DNA of 64,000 nucleotides from an uncultured Clostridia bacterium (GCA_944342015.1 CALVMC010000004.1:62001-126000), one strand, 5' to 3'; positions 24,639-33,476 are shown, numbered from the stretch's first letter. Translations and numbers: made by a program. The notes: a model not told the origin generated them from the sequence alone.

Positions 24639-25532
24639 TTATTTAGCGATAAATTTTCCTTTTTCGTCTTTGAAAATATTAAACCATTTACCGTCTTTTT
24701 TTACCTTCGCCCGCCCTTCTTCGACAGGGGTTACAGCTTCGTATTCCAAAGGAAGAATAATTTCTCCTTCCGTGTTTATAAGACCGCTTTTATCGTTTTT
24801 GGTAACGCAGGCATAACCTTCGTTAAAGCTTAAAGCGCAATCGTAAATAAACTCGGTAACAGGTTTTCCGTCCGTATCGATATATCCGAAAAGCCCGTCC
24901 TTTTCCACACAGGCAAAACCTTCTTTGAAGGGAAAAACCTCATCGTATTCGGGAGAAGTAATCTCTATTCCCTTTCTGTCCATAAAGCCCCATTTTTTGT
25001 TTTTGGAAAATTTAATGAAAGTTTCCGGTTCTTTTTTAGGCGGTTCGTCGGGAATAAATTTAGGCTTTACCCGTTGGCCCAATCCTCCGTTACGAAGTCC
25101 CCCCGAATCTTTTTCGTGGTTTTTAGGTTGCTCGTGAGATTTATTCTGCTGCGGGTTTTTCTGTTCCTGTATCGGCTTTACGATATCGTTTGACGGCTTG
25201 CCGCTCCTTTCGTCAGGTCTCAGACAAAGACCGAGACTTTTGATTTTCCCTTCTATTTCGTTACAGTGCTTCCTTCCGAGATTTTGTATTTTAAACATTT
25301 CTCTTTCGGTTCTGATTGCTATATCGAAACAGCGTTTAATACCGCCTTTTAAAAGTATTTCGAGAGTCTGAGGTCTGAGTCCCAAATTTTCGATAGGAGT
25401 ATCGAGAGCCTCTTTCGAACCGGAAGGAGTATAACCTTCACCGATAGGAGGCTTATGCTTATTTCTGTTAAATCTTCTTTTTTTAAAATCTGACGGCTTT
25501 TTAGCGTCGTTTTTGTTGAATTTTTCGGACAT
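24639..25532 (-). CDS. alpha-CTD-like domain fused to WG repeats
   Basis: 297 residues. 1-40 basic and disordered. 42-108 match the helix-hairpin-helix C-terminal domain of RNA polymerase alpha: DTPIENLGLRPQTLEILL, then FKIQNLGRKHCNEIEGKI. The DNA-contact Arg of E. coli alpha (R265) aligns with Gln and N268 with Glu, while the NLG-x-K turn is kept. 109-170 is a Gln/Pro/Lys linker. 172-290 are three WG repeats (KKWGFMDRKG, GLFGYIDTDG, DKSGLINTEG). The domain join is unusual. It has a strong AAAGGAG site and precedes the MreB-like gene. It could be a protein-protein scaffold; a transcriptional role is less likely given the lost Arg. Function unknown. Confidence 0.82.
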   Translation of the reverse strand: MSEKFNKNDAKKPSDFKKRRFNRNKHKPPIGEGYTPSGSKEALDTPIENLGLRPQTLEILLKGGIKRCFDIAIRTEREMFKIQNLGRKHCNEIEGKIKSLGLCLRPDERSGKPSNDIVKPIQEQKNPQQNKSHEQPKNHEKDSGGLRNGGLGQRVKPKFIPDEPPKKEPETFIKFSKNKKWGFMDRKGIEITSPEYDEVFPFKEGFACVEKDGLFGYIDTDGKPVTEFIYDCALSFNEGYACVTKNDKSGLINTEGEIILPLEYEAVTPVEEGRAKVKKDGKWFNIFKDEKGKFIAK

Positions 25533-25676
25533 AATATACTCCTTTAATATTTTAACACAAACTTAAATGTTTAACAACAAAATTAAAGGATAAAGATTTA
25601 TTACAGGTTAAATTAAACAAGCACATTTAAAAAAAGTACGACATATTTTAGATATATAAAATTACGAGGTGAAAAA

Positions 25677-26708
25677 ATGTTAAATTATTATTTTGCAGGC
25701 GCATTGACTCCGAAAGGTTTTATAAGTTATTTCGAGGATATCCCCGACGGAAAGGAAGACAAACTGATAATAATAAAAGGGACGGCAGGAAGCGGAAAAA
25801 GCTCTTTAATGAAAAAAATCGCCGAAAAATTCAAAGACGATTGCAGCGTAAAATGTTACAAATGTTTTTCCTGTCCGAAAAGTCTTGACGGAATTAAAAT
25901 AGAAGAAAAGAAAATAATACTGCTTGACGGAACATCTCCGCATGTCGTTGAAGCTTCGAGAGCCAACGATACTATCTTCAATATTTTCGAATTTATCGAC
26001 AATACAAAGCTGCTACCCTATTCCGATAAATTGGACGAAATCAACGAGCGTCATAAAAAAACAAAAAACAGATTCGATAAATATTTAAAAAGCACGTCAA
26101 TATATCTTTCGAACATTACCGATTATATAAAAGAATGTCTTAACGAAAAGGAACTCGAAAAAGAAGCCGAAAATTTATATAAAAAATATTTCGAATATTC
26201 AGGACGGGGTAAGATAAAAAAAATGTTTTTATCCTCGCCGTCCCCGCAGATATCCGATAATTTAATTGAATATAATCCGCAGTTTTTTGAAAATTATACC
26301 GCACTGTTATCGAAGTTTGATGTTGCGTCTAAAATAGTCATAACAAAACTTGCCGAAATTCTTGAAAATAAAGGGGTAAAGGCTGATATATTTTTCGATT
26401 ATCTTGAACCCGATAAAGTAAAATATATATATTGTAACGGAAGATTCATATCCTGCGACGATAATGAAAAAGCGAGCGAACGGATATCGTTTGACAAATA
26501 TCTCGATAAAAATAAATTCAAAGAATATTCAGAGCTTTACAAAAGCGATACCGCAATGTTTAAAAAGGCTTTAAGCGTGACAAAAAAACTGTTAGGCGAA
26601 GCAAACGACATTCATGACGAATTGGAAAAATATTATTTTACTGCGGTAAATTTCAATCTGCTGGATAAAGCAGTCGATAAACTTATCGAAAGTATTTCTA
26701 AAAACTGA
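25677..26708 (+). CDS. P-loop ATPase of the PRK06851-like type
   Basis: 343 residues. Starts YYFAGALTPKGFISYFEDI and carries Walker A GTAGSGKSS near 36-44 and a Walker B-like strand IILLDGTSPHVVEA near 80; both resemble the uncharacterised clostridial and Bacillus PRK06851 ATPases. Those I recall as having a second P-loop half; here the C-terminal half has coiled, charged helices and FISCDDNE but no second GKS, so the second site seems lost. Ribosome binding site GAGGTG at 6 bases. Stands alone, divergent from the alpha-CTD/WG gene. Function unknown. Confidence 0.75.
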   Translation: MLNYYFAGALTPKGFISYFEDIPDGKEDKLIIIKGTAGSGKSSLMKKIAEKFKDDCSVKCYKCFSCPKSLDGIKIEEKKIILLDGTSPHVVEASRANDTIFNIFEFIDNTKLLPYSDKLDEINERHKKTKNRFDKYLKSTSIYLSNITDYIKECLNEKELEKEAENLYKKYFEYSGRGKIKKMFLSSPSPQISDNLIEYNPQFFENYTALLSKFDVASKIVITKLAEILENKGVKADIFFDYLEPDKVKYIYCNGRFISCDDNEKASERISFDKYLDKNKFKEYSELYKSDTAMFKKALSVTKKLLGEANDIHDELEKYYFTAVNFNLLDKAVDKLIESISKN

Positions 26709-26872
26709 AACTGCAAAAGATTATAATTAATAATTTATTAAAATTTATTGTTTTCGATTTACGGTAATAGATAAAAATTAAATTTGAAACCGTTTGCGTA
26801 TTAAACATTAACATTAACCGCAATAACCGAAAATATTTAAGCCGAATAAAAAATAAATCTTTTAAAACTTTG

Positions 26873-26898
26873 AAAACGCACCTTTTTAGGTGCGTTTT
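26873..26898. terminator. bidirectional terminator
   Basis: AAAACGCACCT / AGGTGCGTTTT hairpin between the convergent ATPase and esterase genes. Confidence 0.85.
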
Positions 26899-26931
26899 GA
26901 TTTAATAAGGTTATTTATCTTCCTATACAAA

Positions 26932-27834
26932 TTATATTTTTTTACCGCCGGAGACTATTGCTTTTATAAACTTAACGGATTTTTCTATGCAGCGTTTGGA
27001 ATTGTTTGTTTTCAGAGAAAGCTGAAAGCAATGAACGGAATTGAACATTGTTTTTGCATAAAACCAATGATAAGGTATTTTAAACTGATTGAATTTTTCT
27101 ATTATTTCCTTATCCTGACCGTAACAGAAAATATCGTGTTTGCTGGAAACAAGAAATGTCGGCGGAAAATTTTTATCGATATAGTTAACGGGCGAAAGTT
27201 CTTTGTAATATTCGTAAGACTTTATCTCACTCAAATCGAGTCCGCTCATATCCCTGAAAGTTCCCGCAGCAAAGGGTCTTTTAACCATAGTATCGACATT
27301 ATAAGCACCGCAATATAAAAGAAGTCCTTTGATTTTCGAATAGCATTTATTAACTCCTATTTTCTTTTTGAACTCTTCTGCTCTCAGAGTTGCTCCGCAA
27401 ACTGCCGCAATATGGGCGCCTGCCGACTCGCCCGATAAAAATATATTGTTTATATCGAGATTATATTTTTCCGAATTTTTATAAATCCAATCTATTGCTT
27501 TAAAAACATTTTTAATGCAAGCCGGATATTTATGGCGGGGCGAAAGGGCATAATTTATATTAAAAACAGCAATTTTATGACTTGCTATTGTTTTGGCAAA
27601 TCCCCTTCTGAATTTCTTGTCGCCTACAATCCAACCGCCGCCGTGTACATAAATTACAACGGGACAAGGCTTTTCCGCCTCTGAATTCAGATATAAATCG
27701 GCTTTCATCTCCTCGTCGTCTGTTTTATCGTAAAGAATATCTTCGATTACTTCGACATTTTCAAATTCGACATTGTTTCTTGCCTTGTCGTTAAAGTAAT
27801 CGTCCATAATAAAAACCTTGCCTATAAAACTCAT
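26932..27834 (-). CDS. alpha/beta hydrolase, hormone-sensitive-lipase-like esterase
   Basis: Cytoplasmic carboxylesterase family. HGGGW at 64-68 forms the oxyanion hole, GESAG at 135-139 holds the nucleophile Ser137, and the acid and base are in SSKHD and NSVHCF near the C-terminus. 300 residues, no signal peptide. GAGGTAAAAGT precedes the ATG. The physiological ester is not predictable. It follows rpsR but a terminator separates them. Confidence 0.87.
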   Translation of the reverse strand: MSFIGKVFIMDDYFNDKARNNVEFENVEVIEDILYDKTDDEEMKADLYLNSEAEKPCPVVIYVHGGGWIVGDKKFRRGFAKTIASHKIAVFNINYALSPRHKYPACIKNVFKAIDWIYKNSEKYNLDINNIFLSGESAGAHIAAVCGATLRAEEFKKKIGVNKCYSKIKGLLLYCGAYNVDTMVKRPFAAGTFRDMSGLDLSEIKSYEYYKELSPVNYIDKNFPPTFLVSSKHDIFCYGQDKEIIEKFNQFKIPYHWFYAKTMFNSVHCFQLSLKTNNSKRCIEKSVKFIKAIVSGGKKI

Positions 27835-27855
27835 ACTTTTACCTCGGTCGATATT

Positions 27856-27881
27856 AAAAAAGCTCCGATTAAGGAGCTTTT
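27856..27881 (-). terminator. terminator of rpsF-ssb-rpsR
   Basis: AAAAGCTCC, short loop, GGAGCTTTT, right after the rpsR stop. Confidence 0.82.
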
Positions 27882-27883
27882 AA

Positions 27884-28132
27884 CTAATCTGCTTTGTAAG
27901 GCAATAAAGCCATTACTCTTGCTCTTTTTACTGCTTCCGATAACATTCTCTGATGTTTTGCGCAGCAACCGTTAGCTCTTCTCGGTATAATCTTACCCTT
28001 TTCGGTAATATACTTTTTAAGTTTAGCAATATCTTTGTAATCGATTTCGGTAACTTTATCGACGCAGAAATTACATACTTTTTTCTTGGACACCCGTCTT
28101 ACCTGACGCTTAGCCTGTTTATTTTCTTCCAT
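27884..28132 (-). CDS. rpsR: 30S ribosomal protein S18, zinc-type
   Basis: 82 residues. Partner of S6 on the 16S rRNA platform. It keeps Cys20, Cys23 (CNFC), Cys56, Cys57 and His60 (NGCCAKH), so this is the C+ form that can bind zinc; many genomes carry a Cys-less version. Last gene of the rpsF-ssb-rpsR operon. Confidence 0.96.
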   Translation of the reverse strand: MEENKQAKRQVRRVSKKKVCNFCVDKVTEIDYKDIAKLKKYITEKGKIIPRRANGCCAKHQRMLSEAVKRARVMALLPYKAD

Positions 28133-28149
28133 ATTTATTCTCCTTAATT

Positions 28150-28545
28150 TTAGAAAGGAAGACTTTCGTCTTCAACTGCCGTTAAAGTGTCTACGGCATT
28201 GGATTTCCCGTAACTTTCATCGGTGTTATCAGAGCCGCCCGAACGGCTTGCAAGGAACTGAACTTCGTCTGCGACAACTTCCGTAACATATCTTTTGGTG
28301 CCGTCCTGAGCGTCATAACTCCTTGTCTGAATCGCTCCGCTTACTGCGCATTTACTTCCCTTTTTAAGATACTTTGCGCAGTTTTCAGCTTGCGTCCTCC
28401 ATACGATAATAGGAATATAATCGGTTTCGTTCTGATTGAATCTACGCCCTATCGCAAGAGTAAAATTGCAAACCGGAATGCTGTTTGCGGTATTTTTAAG
28501 TTCAGGATCCCTTGTTAAATTACCAATTAAAAAAACTTTATTCAT
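28150..28545 (-). CDS. ssb: single-stranded DNA-binding protein
   Basis: OB-fold protein that coats single-stranded DNA. Begins [37 protein letters not shown] is the family core. The C-terminal tip VEDESLPF matches the conserved acidic docking peptide for partner proteins. 131 residues with a short linker. Middle gene between rpsF and rpsR, the usual order. Confidence 0.97.
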   Translation of the reverse strand: MNKVFLIGNLTRDPELKNTANSIPVCNFTLAIGRRFNQNETDYIPIIVWRTQAENCAKYLKKGSKCAVSGAIQTRSYDAQDGTKRYVTEVVADEVQFLASRSGGSDNTDESYGKSNAVDTLTAVEDESLPF

Positions 28546-28556
28546 TTTCTCTCCGA

Positions 28557-28838
28557 TTATTTGCGCAATATCATATAACGAATAATGGTATCGGCGTTTC
28601 TCATTTGTCTTTCGATTTCAGCGGGAACGGAAGGTTCTGCTTCAAAATTCATAATGACATAGTAGCCTTCGGTTTTGTAGTCTATGGGATAAGAAAATTT
28701 TCTTGTACCCCATTTGTCGACATTGATAACTTTTCCTTTCAGGCTTTCAACCAAATCGCTGAATTTAGTGCATACATCCGCTTTTGCTTCGTCACTGAGT
28801 TCGTTATTGACGATATAAAGTATTTCGTACTTATTCAC
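28557..28838 (-). CDS. rpsF: 30S ribosomal protein S6
   Basis: 93 residues, MNKYEILYIVNNELSDE through GYYVIMNFEAEP to the C-terminal IERQMRNADTIIRYMI. Starts with GTG at 28838 after a strong AAGGAGGTG. First gene of the operon, under a TTTACA/TATAAT promoter with a hairpin-rich leader. Confidence 0.96.
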   Translation of the reverse strand: MNKYEILYIVNNELSDEAKADVCTKFSDLVESLKGKVINVDKWGTRKFSYPIDYKTEGYYVIMNFEAEPSVPAEIERQMRNADTIIRYMILRK

Positions 28839-28865
28839 TAATTTTCACCTCCTTATGGACTAATG

Positions 28866-28904
28866 GCATTTTTCAATGCAAGGACCAATTCACTGTAAAG
28901 TGAA
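28866..28904 (-). promoter_or_regulatory. structured leader of the rpsF operon
   Basis: Two hairpins lie between promoter and rpsF: TTCACT-4-AGTGAA at 28889-28904 and GCATT-4-AATGC at 28866-28879. Position suits an S6:S18 autoregulatory leader, but I cannot match its CCG motif confidently. Confidence 0.4.
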
Positions 28905-28914
28905 AAGCATTATG

Positions 28915-28943
28915 ATTATAGCACGGAAAAAGAATTATGTAAA
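28915..28943 (-). promoter_or_regulatory. promoter of rpsF-ssb-rpsR
   Basis: TTTACA, 17-base spacer, TGCTATAAT (perfect extended -10). Confidence 0.85.
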
Positions 28944-28957
28944 GGATTTAAAATAAG

Positions 28958-28984
28958 AAAAACGGCGTCTTTTTCGACGCCGTC
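28958..28984 (-). terminator. terminator of the Ppx/GppA gene
   Basis: GACGGCGTC / GACGCCGT hairpin followed by TTTTTCTT on the minus strand. Confidence 0.85.
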
Positions 28985-29004
28985 AAACAGAAAAACAAAT
29001 AAAA

Positions 29005-30513
29005 TTACAGTATTTCAAGATTTTTGTTGAAAGCTTTTTTAAATTCGCCCGAACAGGAAAGTGCGTCTTTTATTTCGAGGGTGCAATCTGTTTCCGATTC
29101 GGTTTTCATAATCACGCTGCCGCCTAAAACATCGCAGGTAATAGCGGTAATAGCACCGCTCATGCTTCTGTCGAAGCTTTCGGCAATTCTTAAAATTATA
29201 CCGAGTTTAATCATAGCGTCCACATCTTCGTCGGTAAACATTTCCCTGTACTTTGCGAATTCGGTTTTAAGAAGTTCCGATTTTCTGTGAAGCGATGCAA
29301 CGAAAGCTGCAAGCAGTATATCCTTATGCGAGATACCGTAAAGATTACTGTTGCAAATGACATAGAAAGAATGTTTCTGGTGGTCGTAGAATTTTATTCT
29401 GTTTCCGGTATCGTGAAGCATGGAAGCCGTTCTTAAAACCTTGACATACTGACGGGGCAGTTTATGAAGAACTTTGAGTTGTTTAAAAAGTTGAATTGAC
29501 AAATTGTAAACCTGTTCTGCGTGTTTAAGGTTTTCGTCGAAGTACTTAACGGTTGTAAGAAGGCTGTGTCCTAAAACATCGGAAATAGGTTTATCCTGAA
29601 CGGAAGGTAAAGCGTGTTTGAACATAACCCCTTCTCTGAGACCTGCGCCGCAAATGGTAACATTTTCGAAATTCATGAAATCGATAACCGCTTTCATGGA
29701 AGCGAGTGCGCTCGGGAAGATATCCGCCCTGTCCGAAGACAGTCCCTTGATTTTCATAGTCTTATCGAGTTCGAGTCCTTTTATACTGTCATAAATCGAG
29801 TTGAAATCGGAAGTTGAAACGACATAATTATGCGCCATATTGAAGGGATATTTTTTGTACATTCTGCTTATTTTCCCGAGATTTCTGAAAACGCCGCCGA
29901 CGCCTATGAATTTAGCGTCGGGGTCGACTTCGGAAAGCCATGGAATTTCTTTGAGCTTTTCCGTCATGAACTCGTAAATTTTTTCTGCCCGCTCTTCGGG
30001 TTTGAAATCCGCAAATTTTTCAATGAAAGAAATGGTTCCGAAAGGAAGGGTTTCACTGTATTGAAGATGCTTTCTGCAATAATAAATCAAGTGGGTACTT
30101 CCCCCGCCCATTTCCATGATAAGACCTTTTGAAACATCGAGTGAATTAACTACGCCCAAATAAACGAGATTGGTTTCTTCTTCTGCGCTTAAAACTTTAA
30201 GTTTTATACCCGAAGTTACAGCGACTTCGTCGAGAAAGCTTTTCTGATTTTTTGCTCTGCGGACGGCAGCCGTCGCATAAGCATAAATTTTTTCAATATT
30301 GTTTGCGTCGCAAAGCTGACGGAACATTTTAAGAGTTTTGATTGCCTGAGTAATTCTGACCGGTTTTAAGTAACCGTCTTTTTCAAGGTCGTCAGAAAGT
30401 CTGACAGTTTCTTTAAGCTCATCGAAAACAACAAAATAGCCGCCCTCCAAGACATTGGCAAGAACCATTCTTACAGAGTTCGACCCTAAATCGATTACAG
30501 CAATTTTTTCCAT
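29005..30513 (-). CDS. Ppx/GppA phosphatase with C-terminal HD domain
   Basis: Exopolyphosphatase / guanosine pentaphosphate phosphatase family; degrades polyphosphate or pppGpp. The N-terminal 300 residues are an ASKHA fold with DLGSNSVRMV (phosphate 1), YATAAVRRAKNQ, the EEETNLVYLG segment and MEMGGGSTHLIY (phosphate 2). The C-terminal 180 carry an HD-type domain with LHDTGNRIKFYDHQKHS. 502 residues, typical of the two-domain form. Single gene between a promoter at 30554-30582 and a terminator. Confidence 0.9.
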   Translation of the reverse strand: MEKIAVIDLGSNSVRMVLANVLEGGYFVVFDELKETVRLSDDLEKDGYLKPVRITQAIKTLKMFRQLCDANNIEKIYAYATAAVRRAKNQKSFLDEVAVTSGIKLKVLSAEEETNLVYLGVVNSLDVSKGLIMEMGGGSTHLIYYCRKHLQYSETLPFGTISFIEKFADFKPEERAEKIYEFMTEKLKEIPWLSEVDPDAKFIGVGGVFRNLGKISRMYKKYPFNMAHNYVVSTSDFNSIYDSIKGLELDKTMKIKGLSSDRADIFPSALASMKAVIDFMNFENVTICGAGLREGVMFKHALPSVQDKPISDVLGHSLLTTVKYFDENLKHAEQVYNLSIQLFKQLKVLHKLPRQYVKVLRTASMLHDTGNRIKFYDHQKHSFYVICNSNLYGISHKDILLAAFVASLHRKSELLKTEFAKYREMFTDEDVDAMIKLGIILRIAESFDRSMSGAITAITCDVLGGSVIMKTESETDCTLEIKDALSCSGEFKKAFNKNLEIL

Positions 30514-30553
30514 TTTATCACCGTTATTAAGAAAAAAAATAAATTATGGTAAT

Positions 30554-30582
30554 ATTATAACACATAAAAATGCCTTTGTATA
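30554..30582 (-). promoter_or_regulatory. promoter of the Ppx/GppA gene
   Basis: TATACA, 17-base spacer, TATAAT about 40 bases before the start codon. Confidence 0.55.
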
Positions 30583-30616
30583 GACCCTTTTTAAAATTTT
30601 TTACTATAAAATGGAT

Positions 30617-30641
30617 AAAAAAACCGCATTAGAAGCGGTTT
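30617..30641 (-). terminator. terminator of the rnf operon
   Basis: AAACCGC, 7-base loop, GCGGTTT then T-run on the minus strand, about 120 bases after the rnfB stop. Confidence 0.75.
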
Positions 30642-30757
30642 GAATTATAATATTCAATTTTCGGAAAACATCTGAATTTACTTTTTCGATTGAATTATAT
30701 ATAAACTAAACTTAATAAACATTGAAGTTTTTATTACCGATTTTAGTAAATCGATAA

Positions 30758-31561
30758 TTAATCTAATTTAGCTATACACTTCGTAGGACATTTGTCCGCA
30801 CAAGCGCCGCAACCCGTACATTTATCGTAATTTATAACGGGAAGATTGTCTTCCATAACAATAGCTCCGGAAGGACAAGTCCTTACGCACATACCGCAGG
30901 CAATACAACCCGACTTGCAAACATCCATAACTTCCTTGCCTTTTTTATGGGAAGAACATTTTATATAAACTTTTGCGTTTTCGGGAATAGCTTTTATAAT
31001 ATGAATCGGACAGGTTTTAACGCAGCTTTGACATTTGGTACAATTGGAATTTATTTCGGCTCTGTTGTCTTTGATGTCGATAGCCTGCGAAGGGCAAACC
31101 TTAGCGCAGTTTCCGAAACCCATACAGCCGTTTGAACAAGCCTTGTTTCCGCCTGCCGTCTGCAAAGCCATAGCGCAGTCTTCGTAGCCAATGTATTCGA
31201 ATTTGTCTTTACATATAAGACCGCCGCCGCAAGCAACTACAATTCTTTTCTCCCCTGTGTCGCCGGCGTCGATACCTAAAATACCTGCAATTTTCTTTTT
31301 GTTTTCACCGGGAGTCGCAGAACACATATTGAGTTCGGCTTTACCTTCGCAAAGAGCCTTTGCAAAACCCGAACAGCCGGGATATCCGCAAGCGCCGCAG
31401 TTTGCGTTTGCAAGAAGGGAAAGAACTTCTTCTTCCTTTTCATCGACTTTGACTTCGAGCTTTTTACCCGCATAACTTAATATAACCCCGAAAACGAGAG
31501 CGATTGCAAAAAGTATTCCCAAGGGAGTTATTATTGTAATAAAGATATCCATTCCGCTCAT
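30758..31561 (-). CDS. rnfB: Rnf complex subunit B, ferredoxin-binding iron-sulfur subunit
   Basis: Entry point for electrons from reduced ferredoxin. An N-terminal membrane helix (8-28) is followed by the NCGACGYPGCSGFA cluster domain and then four further cysteine motifs (CMGFGNCAKVCP, CTKCQSCVKTCP, CIACGMCVRTCP, CTGCGACADKCP). 267 residues, the long clostridial form. GGGAGG precedes the ATG; two bases separate it from rnfA. Last of rnfCDGEAB. Confidence 0.95.
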   Translation of the reverse strand: MSGMDIFITIITPLGILFAIALVFGVILSYAGKKLEVKVDEKEEEVLSLLANANCGACGYPGCSGFAKALCEGKAELNMCSATPGENKKKIAGILGIDAGDTGEKRIVVACGGGLICKDKFEYIGYEDCAMALQTAGGNKACSNGCMGFGNCAKVCPSQAIDIKDNRAEINSNCTKCQSCVKTCPIHIIKAIPENAKVYIKCSSHKKGKEVMDVCKSGCIACGMCVRTCPSGAIVMEDNLPVINYDKCTGCGACADKCPTKCIAKLD

Positions 31562-31563
31562 TT

Positions 31564-32148
31564 TTAACCTCCCAACATACCAGAGAAAGCGGTAAAAGCC
31601 ATACTTAATACTGCTGCCGCAATCAAAGTTATCGGAAACCCTTTAAAGGATTCGGGTATATCCGATTTAACAAGTCTTTCTCTTATCCCTGCAAGAAGAA
31701 GTATTGCAAGAGTAAACCCGACACCGCTGAATAGACCGTTAAGGAAGGCTTCGAGAATGTTATAAGATTCCTGAACATTAAGTAGGGTTACGCCCAAAAC
31801 CGCACAGTTTGTGGTAATAAGAGGCAGATAAACGCCTAACGCTCCGTAAAGAGAGGGACTGAACTTTTTCAGCACCATCTCGACAAGCTGAACGAAAGAA
31901 GCAATAATAAGTATGAATGCTATCGTCTGAATATACTGAATATTCAAAGGCGTAAGAATCCAGGTATAAACTATATAGGTAAACAGAGACGAGAGAGCCA
32001 TAACGAATATTACGGCAAGTCCCATACCGAGAGCGGTTTCGGTTTTTTTCGAAACGCCAAGGAACGGACAGATACCCAAGGACTGAGAAAGAACGAAGTT
32101 GTTAACGAAAATGCCGCCTATGAAAATAGCGAAATAAGCCGTTTCCAT
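31564..32148 (-). CDS. rnfA: Rnf complex subunit A, membrane subunit
   Basis: Six-helix membrane protein of the ion-pumping Rnf complex. Starts METAYFAIFIGGIFVNNFVL and contains CPFLGVSKK and LITTNCAVLGVTL, both conserved; the Cys residues are the known cluster ligands at the RnfA/RnfE interface. 194 residues, standard. Directly abuts rnfE. Confidence 0.96.
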   Translation of the reverse strand: METAYFAIFIGGIFVNNFVLSQSLGICPFLGVSKKTETALGMGLAVIFVMALSSLFTYIVYTWILTPLNIQYIQTIAFILIIASFVQLVEMVLKKFSPSLYGALGVYLPLITTNCAVLGVTLLNVQESYNILEAFLNGLFSGVGFTLAILLLAGIRERLVKSDIPESFKGFPITLIAAAVLSMAFTAFSGMLGG

Positions 32149-32880
32149 TTATTTCTCCTCCTTTATATCCGAGATTTTATCTTCCGCAGGAGGCAAAGTA
32201 TCTTTCTGTCCTGCCTGAGTGCTTTCTGCGTCGTTAAGAGCCTGAATAGACTCTTTAAGCTGAGCGTTGTCTTCACGCTGTTTTTTGGATTTGTCGATAT
32301 ATTTCATAATAGCGTTCATAGAAGCGATAAGTATACCGAAAGTTAAAAAGCCGCCTGCGGGAAGAATGAATACCGTCATCGGATTAGCTATGAAAGGAAT
32401 ACTGAGTCCGAAGAACTCGCCGACGCCGAGAATTTCTCTTATCGCACCCATAATAGTAAGCGACAAAGTAAATCCGAGCCCCATAGCCACGCCGTCGATA
32501 GTGCTGTCAAGGACGGGATTTTTCGAAGCGAAGGCTTCGGCCCTTGCAAGAATAATACAGTTAACGACTATAAGGGGCAGGAACAAACCTAAACTTTCGT
32601 ACAGGTCGTACATATACTTTTTCATAATCATTTCGACAAGGGTAACGAAAGTCGCTATGATAACGATATAAGCGGGAATTCTTACCCTGTCCGGAATAAC
32701 CTTTCTTAAAAGCGATATAAGCACATTGGAACAGATAAGAACAAAGGTTGCGGCAAGTCCCATACTTAGACCGGTTAATGCACCTGTTGTGGTAGCAAGA
32801 GTGGGGCAAGTGCCGAGAACGAGTCTGAACACGGGGTTTTCGTAAATTAAACCGTTTTTTATGATCTGCGATTTTTTCAT
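32149..32880 (-). CDS. rnfE: Rnf complex subunit E, membrane subunit
   Basis: Paralogue of RnfA in the membrane core: LVLGTCPTLATTTG and LIVVNCIILARAEAFA are the conserved cysteine segments. The membrane part ends near residue 200 and is followed by an extra charged tail of about 40 residues rich in Lys, Gln and Glu. 243 residues. Overlaps the rnfG stop by one base. Confidence 0.95.
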   Translation of the reverse strand: MKKSQIIKNGLIYENPVFRLVLGTCPTLATTTGALTGLSMGLAATFVLICSNVLISLLRKVIPDRVRIPAYIVIIATFVTLVEMIMKKYMYDLYESLGLFLPLIVVNCIILARAEAFASKNPVLDSTIDGVAMGLGFTLSLTIMGAIREILGVGEFFGLSIPFIANPMTVFILPAGGFLTFGILIASMNAIMKYIDKSKKQREDNAQLKESIQALNDAESTQAGQKDTLPPAEDKISDIKEEK

Positions 32881-33476
32881 TACTCTGCCTCCCCTTCGAC
32901 AACAAGTTCCATTTCCGAAACAGCCTTGCCGTAAAGCTGATAAAATTCTATAACGCAGTTAATCGCCCTTGTGACGGCTCTCGAAGAATATGTTGCGCTT
33001 GCAATCTCCTGAACGGTTCCGCCTTCCTTGACGACTGCAAAGGTATCGGTAGTCGCTGCATTTACGCCTACGAAATTGGAATAGAAGGTGTCTTCCGTAG
33101 CCTTTGAACCGAGTCCCGGCGTTTCGCTCGACGAGAAAGTAAGTATTTTATCGATAACATCGTTTTTGATAACTACGAGAAGTTCTATTGTTCCTTTATA
33201 AGCTCCGTAACCTGCGGTATAGTAAATCTGAACATTGCTTCCGTCCAAAGGTCTGTAAACTCCTTTAACGGTACCGTTTTCAAAGGAATCGCCTACTCTT
33301 TCAAAATTTGCGGACAAGTCGGAGGAAATTTCCGATTCGTAGGCAACGCTCATTTTTTTTGCGAGAATTTCGCTGTCGTCTACTTTACAGAAAGCGTAAA
33401 CAAGTCCCAAAAGACCGCCGGCAATTAAGGCTATTAAGGAGAGTACGGCGGTGATTTTCAATATTTCCTTTATCAT
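32880..33476 (-). CDS. rnfG: Rnf complex subunit G, covalent FMN subunit
   Basis: Single N-terminal membrane helix then an external FMN-binding domain. The covalent attachment motif, usually S-G-A-T-x-[ST], reads IASATYSS here, so Thr is kept but the Ser-Gly before it are Ala-Ser. 198 residues; overlaps rnfD by 4 bases and rnfE by one. Confidence 0.93.
   Translation of the reverse strand: MIKEILKITAVLSLIALIAGGLLGLVYAFCKVDDSEILAKKMSVAYESEISSDLSANFERVGDSFENGTVKGVYRPLDGSNVQIYYTAGYGAYKGTIELLVVIKNDVIDKILTFSSSETPGLGSKATEDTFYSNFVGVNAATTDTFAVVKEGGTVQEIASATYSSRAVTRAINCVIEFYQLYGKAVSEMELVVEGEAE

Noticed and set aside
28839..28914. Confident S6:S18 leader call
   Set aside because: Hairpins are present but the CCG-containing binding motif could not be placed, so it is reported only as a structured leader with low confidence.
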